Assembly: GCA_036005185.1 (NCBI GenBank)
Contig: DASYQS010000031.1
Coordinates: 62,001-126,000, forward strand
DNA length: 64,000 nt
Source: VBAU01 sp036005185
GTDB taxonomy: Bacteria; Bacteroidota; Bacteroidia; Chitinophagales; Chitinophagaceae
Direction of reading: 5' to 3'
This document shows, piece after piece, positions 24,863-32,493 of the stretch. A program made the position numbers and the translations under genes. Each line of letters starts with the position of its first letter. Within the stretch, counting starts at the first letter, position 1. The notes beneath the pieces are model-generated. The model saw only the letters and a list, made by a program, of their open reading frames with translations. It did not search any database and was not told where the DNA came from.

Positions 24863-25906
24863 ATGTCATCTGAAAAAACTATAAACATATTAATGACAGG
24901 GGCGGGAGCTCCCGGGGCAGCAGGTATATTAAAATGCCTCCAGTTCAATCCCAATTTTGAAATTATTATGGCAGATGCAAACTCAAATGCTGTTGGACGC
25001 TGGTTACATGCCGAATTCGAAACCATTCCTTTTGCACACGAAAAAAATTTTATTCAACAGCTACTTTCTATTTGTCAAAAGCGGAATATTCATGTTCTGC
25101 TTCCGCTGGTGACCAAAGAGCTTATTCCGCTGGCGCATCACAAAAAAGAATTTGAAGAATTGGGAACAAAAGTTTTAGTAAGTAACGTAGATGGATTAGA
25201 AATCGCTAATAATAAAGGCAGGCTTTATCAATTTTTAGAATGGCGTGGAATCAAAGTGCCCGAATACAAGGTCGTAGAAACAGTTGATCAATTTAAAATC
25301 GCCGTTGAGGAATTAGGCTTTCCTGCCAAACGAGTTTGTTTCAAGCCTTCGGTTTCCAATGGCAGCAGAGGCTTTCGTATAGTGGCAAATGATATTGATG
25401 AGCATGATCTGTTATTCAACGAAAAGCCCAGCTCAACATATATTTCGCTTAACGATGCTATTCGCATTCTTTCATTAAAGCCATTTCCGGAGTTGTTAGT
25501 CACTGAATACCTTCCGGCAGAAGAATATTCAGTGGATTGTATAGCAAACCATGGTGAAACAATAATGGCAGTCCCGAGGCTTCGCAGCAAAATGCTGGGC
25601 GGCATTAGCATTGAAGGGATATTTGTAAAAGAAGAAACCCTCATGAACTATTGTTCACAAATAATAAAAGAACTTCAACTGCATGGTAATATTGGGATAC
25701 AAGTAAAGAAATCGAAGGAAGGAAAATTTTTAATTATTGAGATAAACCCAAGGGTTCAAGGGACAATTGTAGCCAGCTTAGGTGCAGGGGTTAATCTTCC
25801 AACACTAGCAATAAAACAGGAATTAGATTTACTAATAAATAACGAAGAGCTTCAAGTAAAATGGGGAACAAAGTTTTCACGATACTGGAATGAGGTTTAT
25901 CATTGA
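24863..25906 (+). CDS. ATP-grasp domain protein (carbamoyl-phosphate-synthase-like)
   Basis: A 347-residue protein with an N-terminal Rossmann-like half (INILMTGAGAPGAAGILKCL at about 8-25) and a C-terminal ATP-grasp half (KRVCFKPSVSNGSRGFRIV, LLVTEYLPAEEYSVDCIAN, FLIIEINPRVQGTIVASLGAGVNLP). The EINPR metal-binding motif is intact, so it should ligate a carboxylate to an amine or thiol through an acyl-phosphate. The substrate is unknown. The 5-bp gap to the ubiD-family gene implies co-expression, though not necessarily one pathway. Confidence 0.85.
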   Translation: MSSEKTINILMTGAGAPGAAGILKCLQFNPNFEIIMADANSNAVGRWLHAEFETIPFAHEKNFIQQLLSICQKRNIHVLLPLVTKELIPLAHHKKEFEELGTKVLVSNVDGLEIANNKGRLYQFLEWRGIKVPEYKVVETVDQFKIAVEELGFPAKRVCFKPSVSNGSRGFRIVANDIDEHDLLFNEKPSSTYISLNDAIRILSLKPFPELLVTEYLPAEEYSVDCIANHGETIMAVPRLRSKMLGGISIEGIFVKEETLMNYCSQIIKELQLHGNIGIQVKKSKEGKFLIIEINPRVQGTIVASLGAGVNLPTLAIKQELDLLINNEELQVKWGTKFSRYWNEVYH

Positions 25907-25921
25907 CAATTCGCACAAAAA

Positions 25922-25957
25922 TGAAAAACCGTCCCTATACAGCAGTATGGAACGGTG
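25922..25957 (-). terminator. Rho-independent terminator of rpmI-rplT
   Basis: On the minus strand ACCGTTCCATACTG pairs with CTGTATAGGGACGGT and is followed by TTTTTCATTTTTG. It lies 24 bp beyond the rplT stop codon. Confidence 0.8.
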
Positions 25958-25980
25958 TGTGTTCTCTCAAATAAAGCAAA

Positions 25981-26325
25981 CTATTTAACCTCAGCTATCA
26001 GGTTTTTAAAAGTTTCAGGATTGTTCATAGCAAGATCAGCAAGCACCTTGCGATCAAGATCAATTCCTTTTTCATTTAGTTTGTGAATAAACTCAGAATA
26101 GGTCAACCCTTCTGCACGGACGGCCGCATTGATACGGGCAATCCATAATTGGCGATAATTTCTTTTTTTCAATTTGCGACCTACGAACATGTAGGTCATC
26201 CCTTTTTCTACAACATTTTTCGCAACCGTATAAACATTTTTACGCTTGCCATAAAAGCCTTTGGCTTGTTTTAATATTTTTTTTCTGCGTGCCTTTGAGG
26301 CTACAGAATTTTTTGAACGTGGCAT
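25981..26325 (-). CDS. rplT: 50S ribosomal protein L20
   Basis: A 114-residue protein, normal length, with the L20 pattern MPRSKNSVASKARRKKILKQAKGFYGKRKNVYTVAKNVVEKGMTYMFVGRKLKKRNYRQLWIARINAAVRAEGLTYSEFI. It binds 23S rRNA early in assembly. It follows rpmI on the minus strand after 97 bp that contain an imperfect hairpin of repeated words. infC, the usual first gene of this operon, is not adjacent. Confidence 0.97.
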   Translation of the reverse strand: MPRSKNSVASKARRKKILKQAKGFYGKRKNVYTVAKNVVEKGMTYMFVGRKLKKRNYRQLWIARINAAVRAEGLTYSEFIHKLNEKGIDLDRKVLADLAMNNPETFKNLIAEVK

Positions 26326-26362
26326 ATTATAAGAAGTTTAAAAATTAAGAGTTTAATTGTTG

Positions 26363-26435
26363 AAGGAACAAGGTTCAAGGATCAAGAAACAAGTTTGGAA
26401 AATACTTGTGCCTTGCACCTTGTTACTTGAGCCTT
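26363..26435. repeat. Inverted ACAAGG-type word repeats between rpmI and rplT
   Basis: AAGGAACAAGGTTCAAGG at 26363-26380 and the inverted CCTTGCACCTTGTTACTTG at 26411-26429 can fold into an imperfect stem-loop in the rpmI-rplT message. The right arm includes the rpmI stop codon and last two codons. 26418-26435 (minus) is identical over 18 bases to 24597-24614 (plus). Confidence 0.72.
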
Positions 26436-26620
26436 AATAAACGCTTTACAAAATCCAAATTGGCTTTTGATACACTGCCATCCTTGCGGAGGTTACGTTT
26501 GCGTTTTTTTGATTTTTTGGTCAGAATGTGACGTTTAAAACTCTTTTGATGAGTGATTTTGCCGGTACCTGTTACTTTGAACCTTTTTTTGGCACTAGAG
26601 TTTGTTTTTACTTTAGGCAT
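26423..26620 (-). CDS. rpmI: 50S ribosomal protein L35
   Basis: A 65-residue protein of normal length: MPKVKTNSSAKKRFKVTGTGKITHQKSFKRHILTKKSKKRKRNLRKDGSVSKANLDFVKRLLRLK. It is very basic and sits near the peptidyl transferase region of the large subunit. It is the first gene of the rpmI-rplT unit, with a strong promoter about 130 bp upstream. Its final codons lie inside a dispersed repeat. Confidence 0.97.
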   Translation of the reverse strand: MPKVKTNSSAKKRFKVTGTGKITHQKSFKRHILTKKSKKRKRNLRKDGSVSKANLDFVKRLLRLK

Positions 26621-26745
26621 GTTACCTATTTTTTAATTACACCCTTGAGGCGTTCCCGACCAGCCGGGACCCTTGTTGAACCTCTTCAGGCAATATTTCC
26701 ATTTCCCTATTAGGGTTGGAAGAACTTTTGCCTCCCTATATGGAG
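26621..26745 (-). promoter_or_regulatory. Structured leader of the rpmI-rplT mRNA
   Basis: Starting from the promoter at 26751-26780, the transcript would have about 125 untranslated bases. They hold three short hairpins: CCTCC-ATATAG-GGAGG, CCCTA-ATA-GGG and TCCCG-GCTGGT-CGGGA. L20 represses its own operon through leader RNA in other bacteria, so this is a candidate for autogenous control. I do not recognise a known leader family. The last hairpin may instead be a dispersed GC-rich repeat. Confidence 0.4.
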
Positions 26746-26750
26746 GGCCG

Positions 26751-26780
26751 CAAAGATAAAGGTTTTGAACTAAGAGGCAA
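26751..26780 (-). promoter_or_regulatory. Promoter of rpmI-rplT
   Basis: On the minus strand TTTTG (TTG at 26778-26780) is followed after a 19-bp spacer by TATCTTTG (26751-26758). Both elements and the spacing fit the Bacteroidota housekeeping promoter (TTG, 17-23 bp, TAnnTTTG). This is the best-formed promoter in the window, as expected for ribosomal protein genes. Confidence 0.75.
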
Positions 26781-26858
26781 AAGAGAAAAAGAGGTTTATT
26801 ATAAATCTCGAATCCTCTTTCCTCTTTTTCTCCTGATCTCTTAGCATATCTTGCAACT

Positions 26859-27941
26859 ATGCTCAGGCTCAATGCTGTTTCCTTGGTTCAGTTCAAGAAT
26901 TATTTAAACCGATCCATTCGATTTACAGAAAGAATAGTAGGAATTTCAGGCCGGAATGGTGTTGGAAAAACCAATCTGCTCGATGCTATTCACTACTTAT
27001 GCTTTACCAAAAGTTATTTTACAAGAATAGATGGAAACAACATTTTACAGGGTCATGATGGCTTTAGGCTTGAGGGCGAATTTGAAATTTGGGATAAGCA
27101 AGAAAAGGCAATTTGCATTTTGCGGGAAACAGGCAAGAAAGAGTTTTTGATAAATGACCAATCTTATGAAAAATTTTCCCAACATATTGGTCATTATCCC
27201 TGCGTCATCATTGCGCCAGATGATATACAAATCATCACTGATGGCAGTGAAGAAAGAAGAAGATTTATTGACACATTACTTTCACAACTGGATGCGGATT
27301 ATCTGCAACAGCTCATTATCTACAATAAAATCCTACAACAAAGAAATTCTTTGTTGCGATCCTTTGCCGAAACGGGAAATAAAGATCTTTCGCTTTTAAC
27401 TGTTCTGGATGAACAATTAGTTAAGCCAGGAGAGAAAATTTTAAAAAAGCGCAGCGAATTTCTCGTTTCATTTTTGCCATTAGCCAAGCAACTCTATACT
27501 GAAATAGCCGGTCAGTTCGAAAATATAAACCTGTATTATGACAGTGAATTACTCAAAACCTCTTTTTCGGAGCTGCTTAAGGAAAACCAAACAAAAGATA
27601 TAATGGCTATCCGGACAACGAGCGGCATTCATAGAGATGATCTGGAATTTAATCTAAATGAACAGCCTTTTAAAAATATTGCTTCACAGGGACAGAGAAA
27701 AAGTTTATTGTTTGCATTGAAGCTTGCAGAAATGGAAGTATTGAAAAATGAAAAAGGAATTGCACCCATTTTATTGCTGGATGATGTTTTTGAAAAGCTT
27801 GATGAAGAAAGAATAACGCAACTGCTACGCCGTGTTTGTATAGAAAACGATGGACAGGTATTTATTACGGATACAAATGAGGTAAGGATTCGCGAACATT
27901 TGGACATATTTGAAATGACTTATCAGCAAATAAATTTATAA
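26859..27941 (+). CDS. recF: DNA replication and repair protein RecF
   Basis: A 360-residue SMC-like ATPase that loads RecA at gaps with RecO and RecR. The Walker A GRNGVGKT is at 31-38, the family opening LVQFKNYLNRSIRF is at 9-22, ABC signature-like ASQGQRKSLLFALKLAE is near 272, and Walker B ILLLDDVFEKLDEER is near 307. HRDDLEF is the RecF-specific block. Length is normal. The DUF721 gene follows after a 92-bp repeat-containing gap, an order common in bacteria, though here dnaA/dnaN are absent. Confidence 0.95.
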   Translation: MLRLNAVSLVQFKNYLNRSIRFTERIVGISGRNGVGKTNLLDAIHYLCFTKSYFTRIDGNNILQGHDGFRLEGEFEIWDKQEKAICILRETGKKEFLINDQSYEKFSQHIGHYPCVIIAPDDIQIITDGSEERRRFIDTLLSQLDADYLQQLIIYNKILQQRNSLLRSFAETGNKDLSLLTVLDEQLVKPGEKILKKRSEFLVSFLPLAKQLYTEIAGQFENINLYYDSELLKTSFSELLKENQTKDIMAIRTTSGIHRDDLEFNLNEQPFKNIASQGQRKSLLFALKLAEMEVLKNEKGIAPILLLDDVFEKLDEERITQLLRRVCIENDGQVFITDTNEVRIREHLDIFEMTYQQINL

Positions 27942-27984
27942 ATGACAATTTTAAAAAATGCCAGATGCTCAACTGCTAAACGAA

Positions 27985-28017
27985 TTATCATCTGTCAACC
28001 ATCATCTATCATCTAAT
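27985..28017. repeat. CATCTATCATCT-type word repeat
   Basis: ATTATCATCTGTCAACCATC and CATCTATCATCTAATTA are direct repeats of a TATCATCT word, lying just before the promoter box of the DUF721 gene. They are similar in style to the other word repeats of the window but differ in sequence. Confidence 0.5.
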
Positions 28018-28021
28018 TATC

Positions 28022-28029
28022 TACCTTTG
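28022..28029 (+). promoter_or_regulatory. -7 promoter box of the DUF721 gene
   Basis: TACCTTTG ends 4 bp before the ATG at 28034, so the transcript would be leaderless or nearly so. No clear -33 TTG is seen, because the upstream sequence is a CATCTATCATCT repeat. Confidence 0.5.
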
Positions 28030-28033
28030 AGCA

Positions 28034-28315
28034 ATGGGTGAATATTCAATCGGTGATGCAATAAACCAATTTCTTGATCAAAGTCGTATCAAAAGCGGCA
28101 TACAAGTATTGCAGATTGAAGATGCATGGGAACAAATTATGGGAAAAACAATAGCACGCTATACAGATAAACTGCAAATTATTAACGATACTCTATTTAT
28201 TACAACACAAGTGGCTCCTTTGAAACAGGAACTTATTTTTCAGAAAGAAAAAATCATTCAGCGTGTTAATGAAGCGCTGGGCCAAAAACTAATAAAGAAG
28301 ATAGTCGTGCAATAA
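28034..28315 (+). CDS. DUF721 (DciA-like) protein
   Basis: A 93-residue protein of the DUF721/DciA family: SIGDAINQFLDQSRIKSGIQVLQIEDAWEQIMGKTIARYTDKLQI, then DTLFITTQVAPLKQELIFQKEKIIQRVNEALGQKLIKKIVV. It has a KH-like fold. DciA is the ancestral loader of the replicative helicase DnaB in most bacteria, so a replication-initiation role is likely. Next to recF, it forms the only replication/repair cluster in the window. It meets the CBS gene tail to tail with no gap. Confidence 0.85.
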   Translation: MGEYSIGDAINQFLDQSRIKSGIQVLQIEDAWEQIMGKTIARYTDKLQIINDTLFITTQVAPLKQELIFQKEKIIQRVNEALGQKLIKKIVVQ

Positions 28316-28753
28316 TCAGGCAAAGGTGTACGATTGATCCTCTTCGGGGTCAAATATATCCATACGGTTCTCAACCACCTCATGAATTATATCATCAGAC
28401 GATACGACTCCCTTAAAATTAAATCCTTCAAACACCGGTAAGAATCTTACATTATGTTGACGCATGGTACGCATGCATTTTTCCACGGTATCATCGGTAG
28501 TAGCAACAGGCAGTCTTGTATTCATGATATCGCGAACGGAAGTTTTATTTAATGGCTTTCTCCCAAAGATGATCTTGGTTGCAATATCATGATCGCTAAG
28601 AATACCCAGGAATCTCTCATCATCATTTATCACTACTAAATAGTCCACATTTTCGCAGCGCATTTGCTGCAGCGCATCCATAACCGATGATTCAGGAGAA
28701 ACAGTGTGGAAGTGCGGCTCCCGACGATTTAAAATTGAAGTGATTCTTTCCAT
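28316..28753 (-). CDS. CBS-domain pair protein
   Basis: A 145-residue protein made of two CBS motifs and nothing else: VMDALQQMRCENVDYLVVINDDERFLGILSDHDIATKII and TVEKCMRTMRQHNVRFLPVFEGFNFKGVVSSDDIIHEVV. Such Bateman modules bind adenine nucleotides and usually regulate a partner protein. The partner is not identifiable here. It ends in an acidic tail (DPEEDQ). Confidence 0.88.
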   Translation of the reverse strand: MERITSILNRREPHFHTVSPESSVMDALQQMRCENVDYLVVINDDERFLGILSDHDIATKIIFGRKPLNKTSVRDIMNTRLPVATTDDTVEKCMRTMRQHNVRFLPVFEGFNFKGVVSSDDIIHEVVENRMDIFDPEEDQSYTFA

Positions 28754-28915
28754 GGTCTTGGATTTTACAAGCCATCAAAGACAGCAAGCGGTTAAAAAAA
28801 TCAACTGTTAATTCTCCAGGGGTAGTGATCAAAAAAATTCGCAAAGATTGTGGCTAATACAATTTACAATAATTAAACCACTTAAAAACTGATCTACAAA
28901 AAAGTTTTTAAAATA

Positions 28916-29980
28916 TTAATGAACGGTGACACGCGGATCAACCACTCCATATAAAATATCAGCAAGAATATTAATAAGTATAAAAAAAGTTGCAGAAACC
29001 AGCACTGAGCCCATCACAACCGGGAAGTCAAGCTTTTCCAGAGCATCAACTGTTACTTTCCCAATCCCTTTCCATCCAAAAATATATTCAACAAAAAAAG
29101 CTCCTGCAAGTAATTCAGCAAACCACCCTGTAATGGCGGTGATGACCGGATTCAAAGCATTTCGTAAGGCGTGTCTCCAAACAACAAGTCTTTTACTTAA
29201 TCCTTTTGCATAGGCAGTACGAATATAATCTTGATCGAGTGTATCAAGCATAGCGCTACGCGTTAATTGAGTTATAATAGCTAAAGGTCTAATTCCAAGC
29301 GTAATAGCGGGAAGTATCAAATTTTTTAATGCAAGATGTCTTTCACCCGTTATTTCGTCAATATTAAACCAGTTGCCAATAACGTGGAGTCCCGTCCATG
29401 AGCTCAATACAAAACCAAATACATAGGCGATAATGATCCCCATAAAAAACGACGGGGCCGATATGCCCACAATACTGGCAAAAACGGATGAAGTATCAAG
29501 CCAAGTATTTTGTTTTACTGCAGCAATAACCCCTAAGGGAACACCAACAAGCACAGCGATCGCCATTGCAGTTAATGCTAGCAATAATGTTCCTGGAAAG
29601 GCTTCCATTAAAATTTTTCCAACCTGTCTTTTGGATTGATAAGAACGACGGAGATAAGGAATCTTTATACCAACCCGATAGCCATCGGGTTTGGTGTTTT
29701 TTCCAATAAAAAATCCTTTTAGTTCTTTTTTTTGAATATCATCGTTGGTGTGAATACAAATTGGGGAAACATCGTTCACATAAAAAATAAATTGCTTCCA
29801 TTTTGGCTGATCTAAATAAAGCTCTTTGTGAATGTTTGCCTGTGTGGCCGCATCCCCACTCTGCCCCATCACTAGTCGTGAGGGGTCGCCAAAGCCTTGA
29901 AATAAAAAAAATACCAACATTACTACTCCCACCAATACTAGTAATCCATACAAAGCTCTTCGTGCAATATATTTTAGCAT
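28916..29980 (-). CDS. OppB/DppB-type ABC transporter permease
   Basis: A 354-residue inner-membrane permease with six hydrophobic segments. It starts LKYIARRALYGLLVLVGVVMLVFFLFQGFGDPSRLVMGQ. The EAA-type loop is DYIRTAYAKGLSKRLVVWRHALRNALNPVITAITGWFAELLAGAFFVEYIFGWKGIGK, which contacts the ATPase. It would form half of a di/oligopeptide (or nickel) import channel. The second permease, ATPases and binding protein are not adjacent, so the other subunits are encoded elsewhere. Confidence 0.9.
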   Translation of the reverse strand: MLKYIARRALYGLLVLVGVVMLVFFLFQGFGDPSRLVMGQSGDAATQANIHKELYLDQPKWKQFIFYVNDVSPICIHTNDDIQKKELKGFFIGKNTKPDGYRVGIKIPYLRRSYQSKRQVGKILMEAFPGTLLLALTAMAIAVLVGVPLGVIAAVKQNTWLDTSSVFASIVGISAPSFFMGIIIAYVFGFVLSSWTGLHVIGNWFNIDEITGERHLALKNLILPAITLGIRPLAIITQLTRSAMLDTLDQDYIRTAYAKGLSKRLVVWRHALRNALNPVITAITGWFAELLAGAFFVEYIFGWKGIGKVTVDALEKLDFPVVMGSVLVSATFFILINILADILYGVVDPRVTVH

Positions 29981-30023
29981 GCTGGTTGTTGATTTTTCCT
30001 AATCCTGATTTCAAAATCCCGAA

Positions 30024-31190
30024 TTAAGGCAAGTGCTTTTTAGCATCTGAAATTCTTTCATAACTCCATTTATTTACAACTGTTCCTTGTTTTAATAAAT
30101 AAAGACAAGGATTGGTCCGGGCAGCCGTACGTATGGCTGTAAAATCACATTCAAAAATTGGAATATCTGCAAAATTTGTTTTATCCAATGCCATTTTGGC
30201 TTCACTGCTTGACGCAGTTACAATATAAATTGGAATGTTTTTTTGATCAGCAATTTTTTTAAGGCCTTCAAAATCTTTTTGCCAGTACTTCACCGGGGTC
30301 GAAAAGTCTTCACAGAATAATAAAAGGCAGAGTGGTTCTGATAGAACGATATCAGTAGAATCTACTCCTGATGGAGTTTTCAAAGAAAAGCCTTTGATCG
30401 GAGGTTCATTGTTTTTCCCTTTCCGAATTAATTTATCATAACGGGTTATAAACTTGTACGGAGGAACCTTGAAATCGCTAGGAAATTTATCAGCCGTGAA
30501 TTCTACTTTTTTACCCTCTTTTTCATATACAAAATTGATCACAGTGCTGTCAGGAATTGCATTTGCCGGCATTTTTCTTTTCTCAGAAATGTTATTCCCC
30601 TTTTTAAAAGGCAAACAATCTACAAATGGCAGATAGGTCAATACATACCACTGCAAGCCAAAGCTTATAACTGTAGCTGCCATCATTACTACAAAATTTG
30701 TTTTGCCTGAAAAATATGGATTAATCTTTTTTCGGTTGATAAAAAGTAAAATGATCAAAGCGGTTAGAGCGATATCTTTTAAAAAAGAGGCTTTTGGAGA
30801 AATTGGAAGGCAATCGCCAAAACAGCCACAGTTTGTAAATTTCCCGGAAAGAAAAGCATATCCAGTTAAAAAAGTAAAGAAAACGATCAGCAATAATAAA
30901 AGCCAGCTAAAAATTTTCATTCTCCAGCCAAGCAACAATGCTACTCCGCCAATGATTTCAAATGCGATCATGAATACTGAAAGCGACAAAGAGCGATCAT
31001 GAAAAAACTGAAAAAAATTAATCAGAATATCTTTCAAGAAGAAGGAACCATGACTCAAGCCTTCATTCCATTTTTCAAAAAACTCTTTCATTTTATAACT
31101 CAGGCCTAAAGGATCATTTGCTTTTACAAGACCAGAAAAAATGAAAAGAACTCCGACGATGACTCGAGTTATGTTCAGAACAAGTTTCAT
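30024..31190 (-). CDS. DoxX-like membrane protein (BT_3928 family) with C-terminal extracytoplasmic domain
   Basis: A 388-residue protein. Residues 1-170 are a DoxX/MauE-like four-helix membrane unit (RVIVGVLFIFSGLVKANDPLGLSYKMKEFF, FEIIGGVALLLGWRMKIFSW) with the loop GKFTNCGCFGDCLP containing a CGCFGDC cysteine cluster. A fifth helix (about 170-190) is followed by a region with thioredoxin-like features but no CxxC. This family is regularly found beside folP in Bacteroidota, as here (divergent, 108 bp). Its role, perhaps in redox at the membrane, is unproven. Confidence 0.8.
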   Translation of the reverse strand: MKLVLNITRVIVGVLFIFSGLVKANDPLGLSYKMKEFFEKWNEGLSHGSFFLKDILINFFQFFHDRSLSLSVFMIAFEIIGGVALLLGWRMKIFSWLLLLLIVFFTFLTGYAFLSGKFTNCGCFGDCLPISPKASFLKDIALTALIILLFINRKKINPYFSGKTNFVVMMAATVISFGLQWYVLTYLPFVDCLPFKKGNNISEKRKMPANAIPDSTVINFVYEKEGKKVEFTADKFPSDFKVPPYKFITRYDKLIRKGKNNEPPIKGFSLKTPSGVDSTDIVLSEPLCLLLFCEDFSTPVKYWQKDFEGLKKIADQKNIPIYIVTASSSEAKMALDKTNFADIPIFECDFTAIRTAARTNPCLYLLKQGTVVNKWSYERISDAKKHLP

Positions 31191-31298
31191 TGCTTTTTTG
31201 AATTACAGGCTGTACGTTAAGGCTTAAGCTTTAATCTACTGCAAACCGTAGGTGATTGTAATCTATCTTTAACTTCAAAAATAACGAACATACCATTA

Positions 31299-32126
31299 AT
31301 GTTTACATTAAACTGCAACGGAAAGCTTTTGGTAATCGACAGGCCATTAGTAATGGGAATTATTAATGCCACTCCTGATTCCTTTTATAAAGCCAGCAGA
31401 TCTTCAAACACCGATGAAATATTGGTGCAAACAGAAAAAATGATCGCAGAAGGAGCAGATATTGTTGACATAGGCGGGCAAAGTACAAGACCAGGCAGCT
31501 TACCCATTTCTGCAGACGAAGAGCTGAAAAGAATAATTTCCGGAATTGAAGCTGTACATCGAAACTTTCCTGAAGTCATTATTTCGGTGGATACTTATTA
31601 TGCCTGCGTAGCTGAAAAATCAATTCAAGCCGGAGCTAGCATGATAAATGATATTAGCAGTGGCGCCATGGATAAAGAAATGATAGAAGTGGTTTCAAGG
31701 CTGAAGGTACCCTATATTGCTATGCATATTAAAGGAACACCACAAACCATGCAGCAACTGGCAGGCTATGACAATGTGTGCCTAGAAGTGCTTGACTTTT
31801 TTATTAAGAAAAAAGCTGAATGCAAAAAAGCTGGGATTTGTGACGTGATCATTGACCCGGGATTTGGTTTTGGAAAAACGATAGACCACAATTTTGAATT
31901 ACTAAAAAATCTTTTAGTGTTCAAAATGTTAGAAGCGCCCATAATGATAGGAGTTTCCCGAAAATCTTCTATTTATAAAACACTTGGAATTTCCATTGAG
32001 CAGGCATTAAATGGCACAACTGTTTTAAATACGATCGCATTGATGAATGGTGCAACTATCCTTAGGGTGCACGATGTAAAGGAAGCAAAGGAGACAGTAA
32101 AGTTGCTGAGCTTAGTAAATGGCTAA
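31299..32126 (+). CDS. folP: Dihydropteroate synthase
   Basis: A 275-residue TIM-barrel enzyme joining p-aminobenzoate to hydroxymethyl-dihydropterin diphosphate, the target of sulfonamides. Marks are VMGIINATPDSFYKASR near the N-terminus, GADIVDIGGQSTRPGS (pterin and sulfonamide-site loop), MINDISSG, YIAMHIKGTPQTMQ, IIDPGFGFGKTIDHN and GVSRKSSIYKTLG. The length is normal. A second folate gene, folB, is in the window at 46750, but the two are not in one operon. Confidence 0.95.
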   Translation: MFTLNCNGKLLVIDRPLVMGIINATPDSFYKASRSSNTDEILVQTEKMIAEGADIVDIGGQSTRPGSLPISADEELKRIISGIEAVHRNFPEVIISVDTYYACVAEKSIQAGASMINDISSGAMDKEMIEVVSRLKVPYIAMHIKGTPQTMQQLAGYDNVCLEVLDFFIKKKAECKKAGICDVIIDPGFGFGKTIDHNFELLKNLLVFKMLEAPIMIGVSRKSSIYKTLGISIEQALNGTTVLNTIALMNGATILRVHDVKEAKETVKLLSLVNG

Positions 32127-32493
32127 TTAAAGCAAGCTAATAATTGTAATTTAAGTTGCATCAACAGCCCATAAAAATAAAAAGCAACCTAAACAGATTG
32201 CTCTCTATCAGCACATCAAGACTAATTTCATGTTAAATAGGTGCTCAATGCTTAACCATAGTCTTCAAGAGGTCGAATATATGGTGGGAGTAAAACTAGT
32301 TCGGATTGTGACTTTTTCAGCAGGGACAGTAAGGATCGAAACGGACGTTGGATTAAAAACGGAGCCGATCCTAATAGATCGCCAAGTTTATAATACACAG
32401 GGCCAATAAAAACCCGCTAGTATAGCGGGTCAAAGTTCGGTAAATTATTGTTACAACAATTATTTTTTCGTTGAGTTGTATCAACTTTTCAGA
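32127..32493. other. Intergenic region between folP and the FKBP gene
   Basis: These 367 bp hold the terminator at 32405-32430 and no recognised RNA. On the minus strand an open frame of about 48 codons (32252-32398, GTG start only) reads VYYKLGDLLGSAPFLIQRPF at its start. It has no ATG and no recognisable domain, so I do not call it a gene. It could be a decayed gene end. Confidence 0.5.
32405..32430 (-). terminator. Rho-independent terminator of the FKBP gene
   Basis: A perfect 8-bp stem, ACCCGCTA and TAGCGGGT, with a 3-base loop. On the minus strand it is followed by TTTTTATTGG. It lies about 64 bp past the FKBP stop codon. Confidence 0.8.
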
